From Aureobasidium sp. EXF-3400 (lineage: Eukaryota; Ascomycota; Dothideomycetes; Dothideales; Saccotheciaceae), in contig SWBL01000177.1 in NCBI GenBank assembly GCA_024195585.1, positions 38,317 to 102,316 of the forward strand: a stretch of DNA of 64,000 nt, written 5' to 3'. The notes beneath the pieces were generated by a model. It was not told the DNA's origin. It searched no databases and saw only the letters and a list, made by a program, of their open reading frames with translations. Shown here piece by piece: positions 62,735 to 64,000 of this stretch (within the stretch, counting starts at the first letter, position 1; each line of letters begins with the position of its first letter). The translations under genes were made by a program, and so were the position numbers.

Positions 62735-63905
62735 CCATGAGGAGCCGGTGAGTCTTTGTATCTATAGCCATCATGGTGTTGTCTTCTCTTACGCATGCTA
62801 TGATGCTTTATCAGCCCTATGTATTTGGACAAAAGTGCCGAGCAAAACGTGCGATAGGCCCAACAGCTAGGTACCACATACAACTCTAATTGCTATAGTG
62901 GTCAAGTTATTGCTCTGATGGTAGTCAAAATCGCTACCGGCCAGTTTGGCATGACAATTCACAAACATGGTGGTCTTTTCGTCCTTTCGTGCGTACCAGA
63001 AGGTCGCGCATCATCCCTGATGGAGAAAGGCCGTATGTCCATCTGCGAAAGTTTCATCGCTGTCAAATTGAGTTGTTTAAAGTTGTAACGGCGATTTCGA
63101 TCAGGCGTTTTGGCCATCAGGAACGCTATGTAACTGCCGGTATGAGACAAAGGACATCCTGCGATCTTAGGGCAACAGGAAATGACCTCACAGGTTCGTT
63201 GCCGGTTTGCGGAAGAGATGCAGTTACCCTTCCCAGGCACAGCGCCCGAGGAGCGTTGTTCAGCCAAGGGAACCGCTAGGTTGGCCCGCTGGGACAAAAT
63301 TCATGCGACACTCTGCTTACTACGCTGTCTCAAGTTCTTCCTGCCAATTAACCGGATACCCTCGGCTTCTGGCGCGGATGTTTCTGCTCACTCTTCGTAA
63401 AGACGTACCCCCCGACATATGACAACGGTGTTGACAGTTGAACGCACTCGGATGCGTCGCTGACGATTATTGATTGTACAGCATCCGAAATCCAATCCAC
63501 GCTTTGGCGGAGTTGAGTCCACTGTCGATGCGAAGATCAATCTCCATGCAACAAATACATGAAGTTTGAATTAGTCGTCCCAAAGTTGAATACGTATGTA
63601 GCATCATTAGTTCGCTGAACGTTCAAGACTTTGGGACGATGAAGGCAAAACTCGCGAGCATTTGCAGACATGTCTGAGGCTGGTTCATATTATGGAAATC
63701 TTTTGCGACGAGTTTGATATTCGTTCCTCGGATCGCACGAGGAAGCTCTATCCGGCGCAACCGCAAGTCCATAGAGAGACACGACGACTGTAGTCCAAAA
63801 GCATCCTGGATCGGGTCTTGATGACGTGCTCGGATCGATTAGCAACATTCGTTTCTGTGATCTTTGCAGATTGTGTATATAATTGGATTAGAATGGTGAT
63901 AAAGC
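62735..63905. other. intergenic region, 1.17 kb
   Basis: This is upstream of the GH3 gene and of the 5S rRNA gene. Short overlapping frames only, such as 62989-63279 (+) and 63297-62959 (-). No further RNA gene was recognised. Confidence 0.45.
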
Positions 63906-64000
63906 ACGTACGGCCACAGTCAGCTGAAAACTGGGCATCCCGTCCGCTCTGCCATACATAAGCAGTTGAACGGCAGATTAGTACTACGGTGGGTGACCAC
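63906..64000 (+). rRNA. 5S rRNA gene, first 95 nt, cut by the window end
   Basis: The sequence aligns without gaps to the first 95 nt of a fungal 5S rRNA. Shared blocks include GAAAACTGGGCATCCCGTCCGC, CATAAGC, GGATTAGTA-like CAGATTAGTACTACGG and GGTGGGTGACCAC, the last being the internal C box used by TFIIIA. Positions 14-21 (GTCAGCTG) pair with 58-66 (CAGTTGAAC) with one bulged A and one G-U pair, although both strands differ from the Neurospora sequence I compare with. That compensating change argues for a working gene. A 5S gene alone among protein genes fits the dispersed 5S arrangement of filamentous ascomycetes. About 25 nt of the 3' end lie outside. Confidence 0.93.

Overview
This is a window of nuclear DNA from a filamentous ascomycete (Pezizomycotina). 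A member of the Dothideomycetes is the best guess, but that rests on general resemblance only. The evidence is genes with short GT-AG introns of mostly 48-70 nt and CTAAC/CTGAC-like branch sites, intergenic gaps of 0.3-1.9 kb, eukaryotic core genes (PRP8, eL34, a 20S proteasome alpha subunit, RAD7), a Dal5-type permease, a desaturase fused to cytochrome b5, and a free-standing 5S rRNA gene. I found 24 protein-coding genes (one cut by the left edge) and one 5S rRNA gene (cut by the right edge). I see no transposon, CRISPR array, tRNA or secondary-metabolite cluster. All splice models were worked out by eye from splice sites, frame and family resemblance.

Layout. 0-9 kb: gene tail, Dal5-type MFS permease (+), Myb/SANT protein (-), NDUFAF3/Mth938-like complex I assembly factor (-). 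10.6-13.7 kb: a 998-residue disordered protein of unknown function (-). 15-26.4 kb: ribosomal protein eL34 (-) and the spliceosome core protein Prp8 (+), transcribed divergently, then a non-canonical Hsp70 (-). 27.5-33.2 kb: a coiled-coil protein (+) and an unknown protein (-) whose stop codons are 14 bp apart, then a RING-CH membrane ubiquitin ligase (-) divergent from proteasome alpha-2 (+). 33.6-38.8 kb: an ADH1-like zinc alcohol dehydrogenase (-), an F-box-like protein (+), and a strongly codon-biased NADP-type ADH6/CAD-like dehydrogenase (+). 40-50.4 kb: Rad7 (+), an Fps1-like aquaglyceroporin with altered NPA boxes (+), a multispan membrane protein with a (CA)35 tract directly after its stop codon (-), and an ArsB/CitM-type permease (+). 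51.6-55.3 kb: two convergent secreted, probably GPI-anchored surface proteins that share a CX3CX5C motif. 56.7-62.7 kb: delta-9 desaturase-cytochrome b5 (-), divergent NADH-cytochrome b5 reductase (+), and a GH3 glycoside hydrolase (-). The window ends in the 5S rRNA gene.

Possible functional links are local pairs: E3 ligase/proteasome, ribosomal protein/spliceosome, and desaturase-b5/b5 reductase. The most unusual item is the 759-residue surface protein at 52835-55329. It has three modules with identical CX3CX5CX11C spacing, each preceded by a Lys-Arg kexin-type site, which suggests a precursor cut into separate Cys-rich units. Other notable items are a perfect 11-bp hairpin in an unusually long PRP8 intron, 14-nt and 20-nt exons in core genes, and a divergent 5S rRNA whose helix II is kept by compensating changes.
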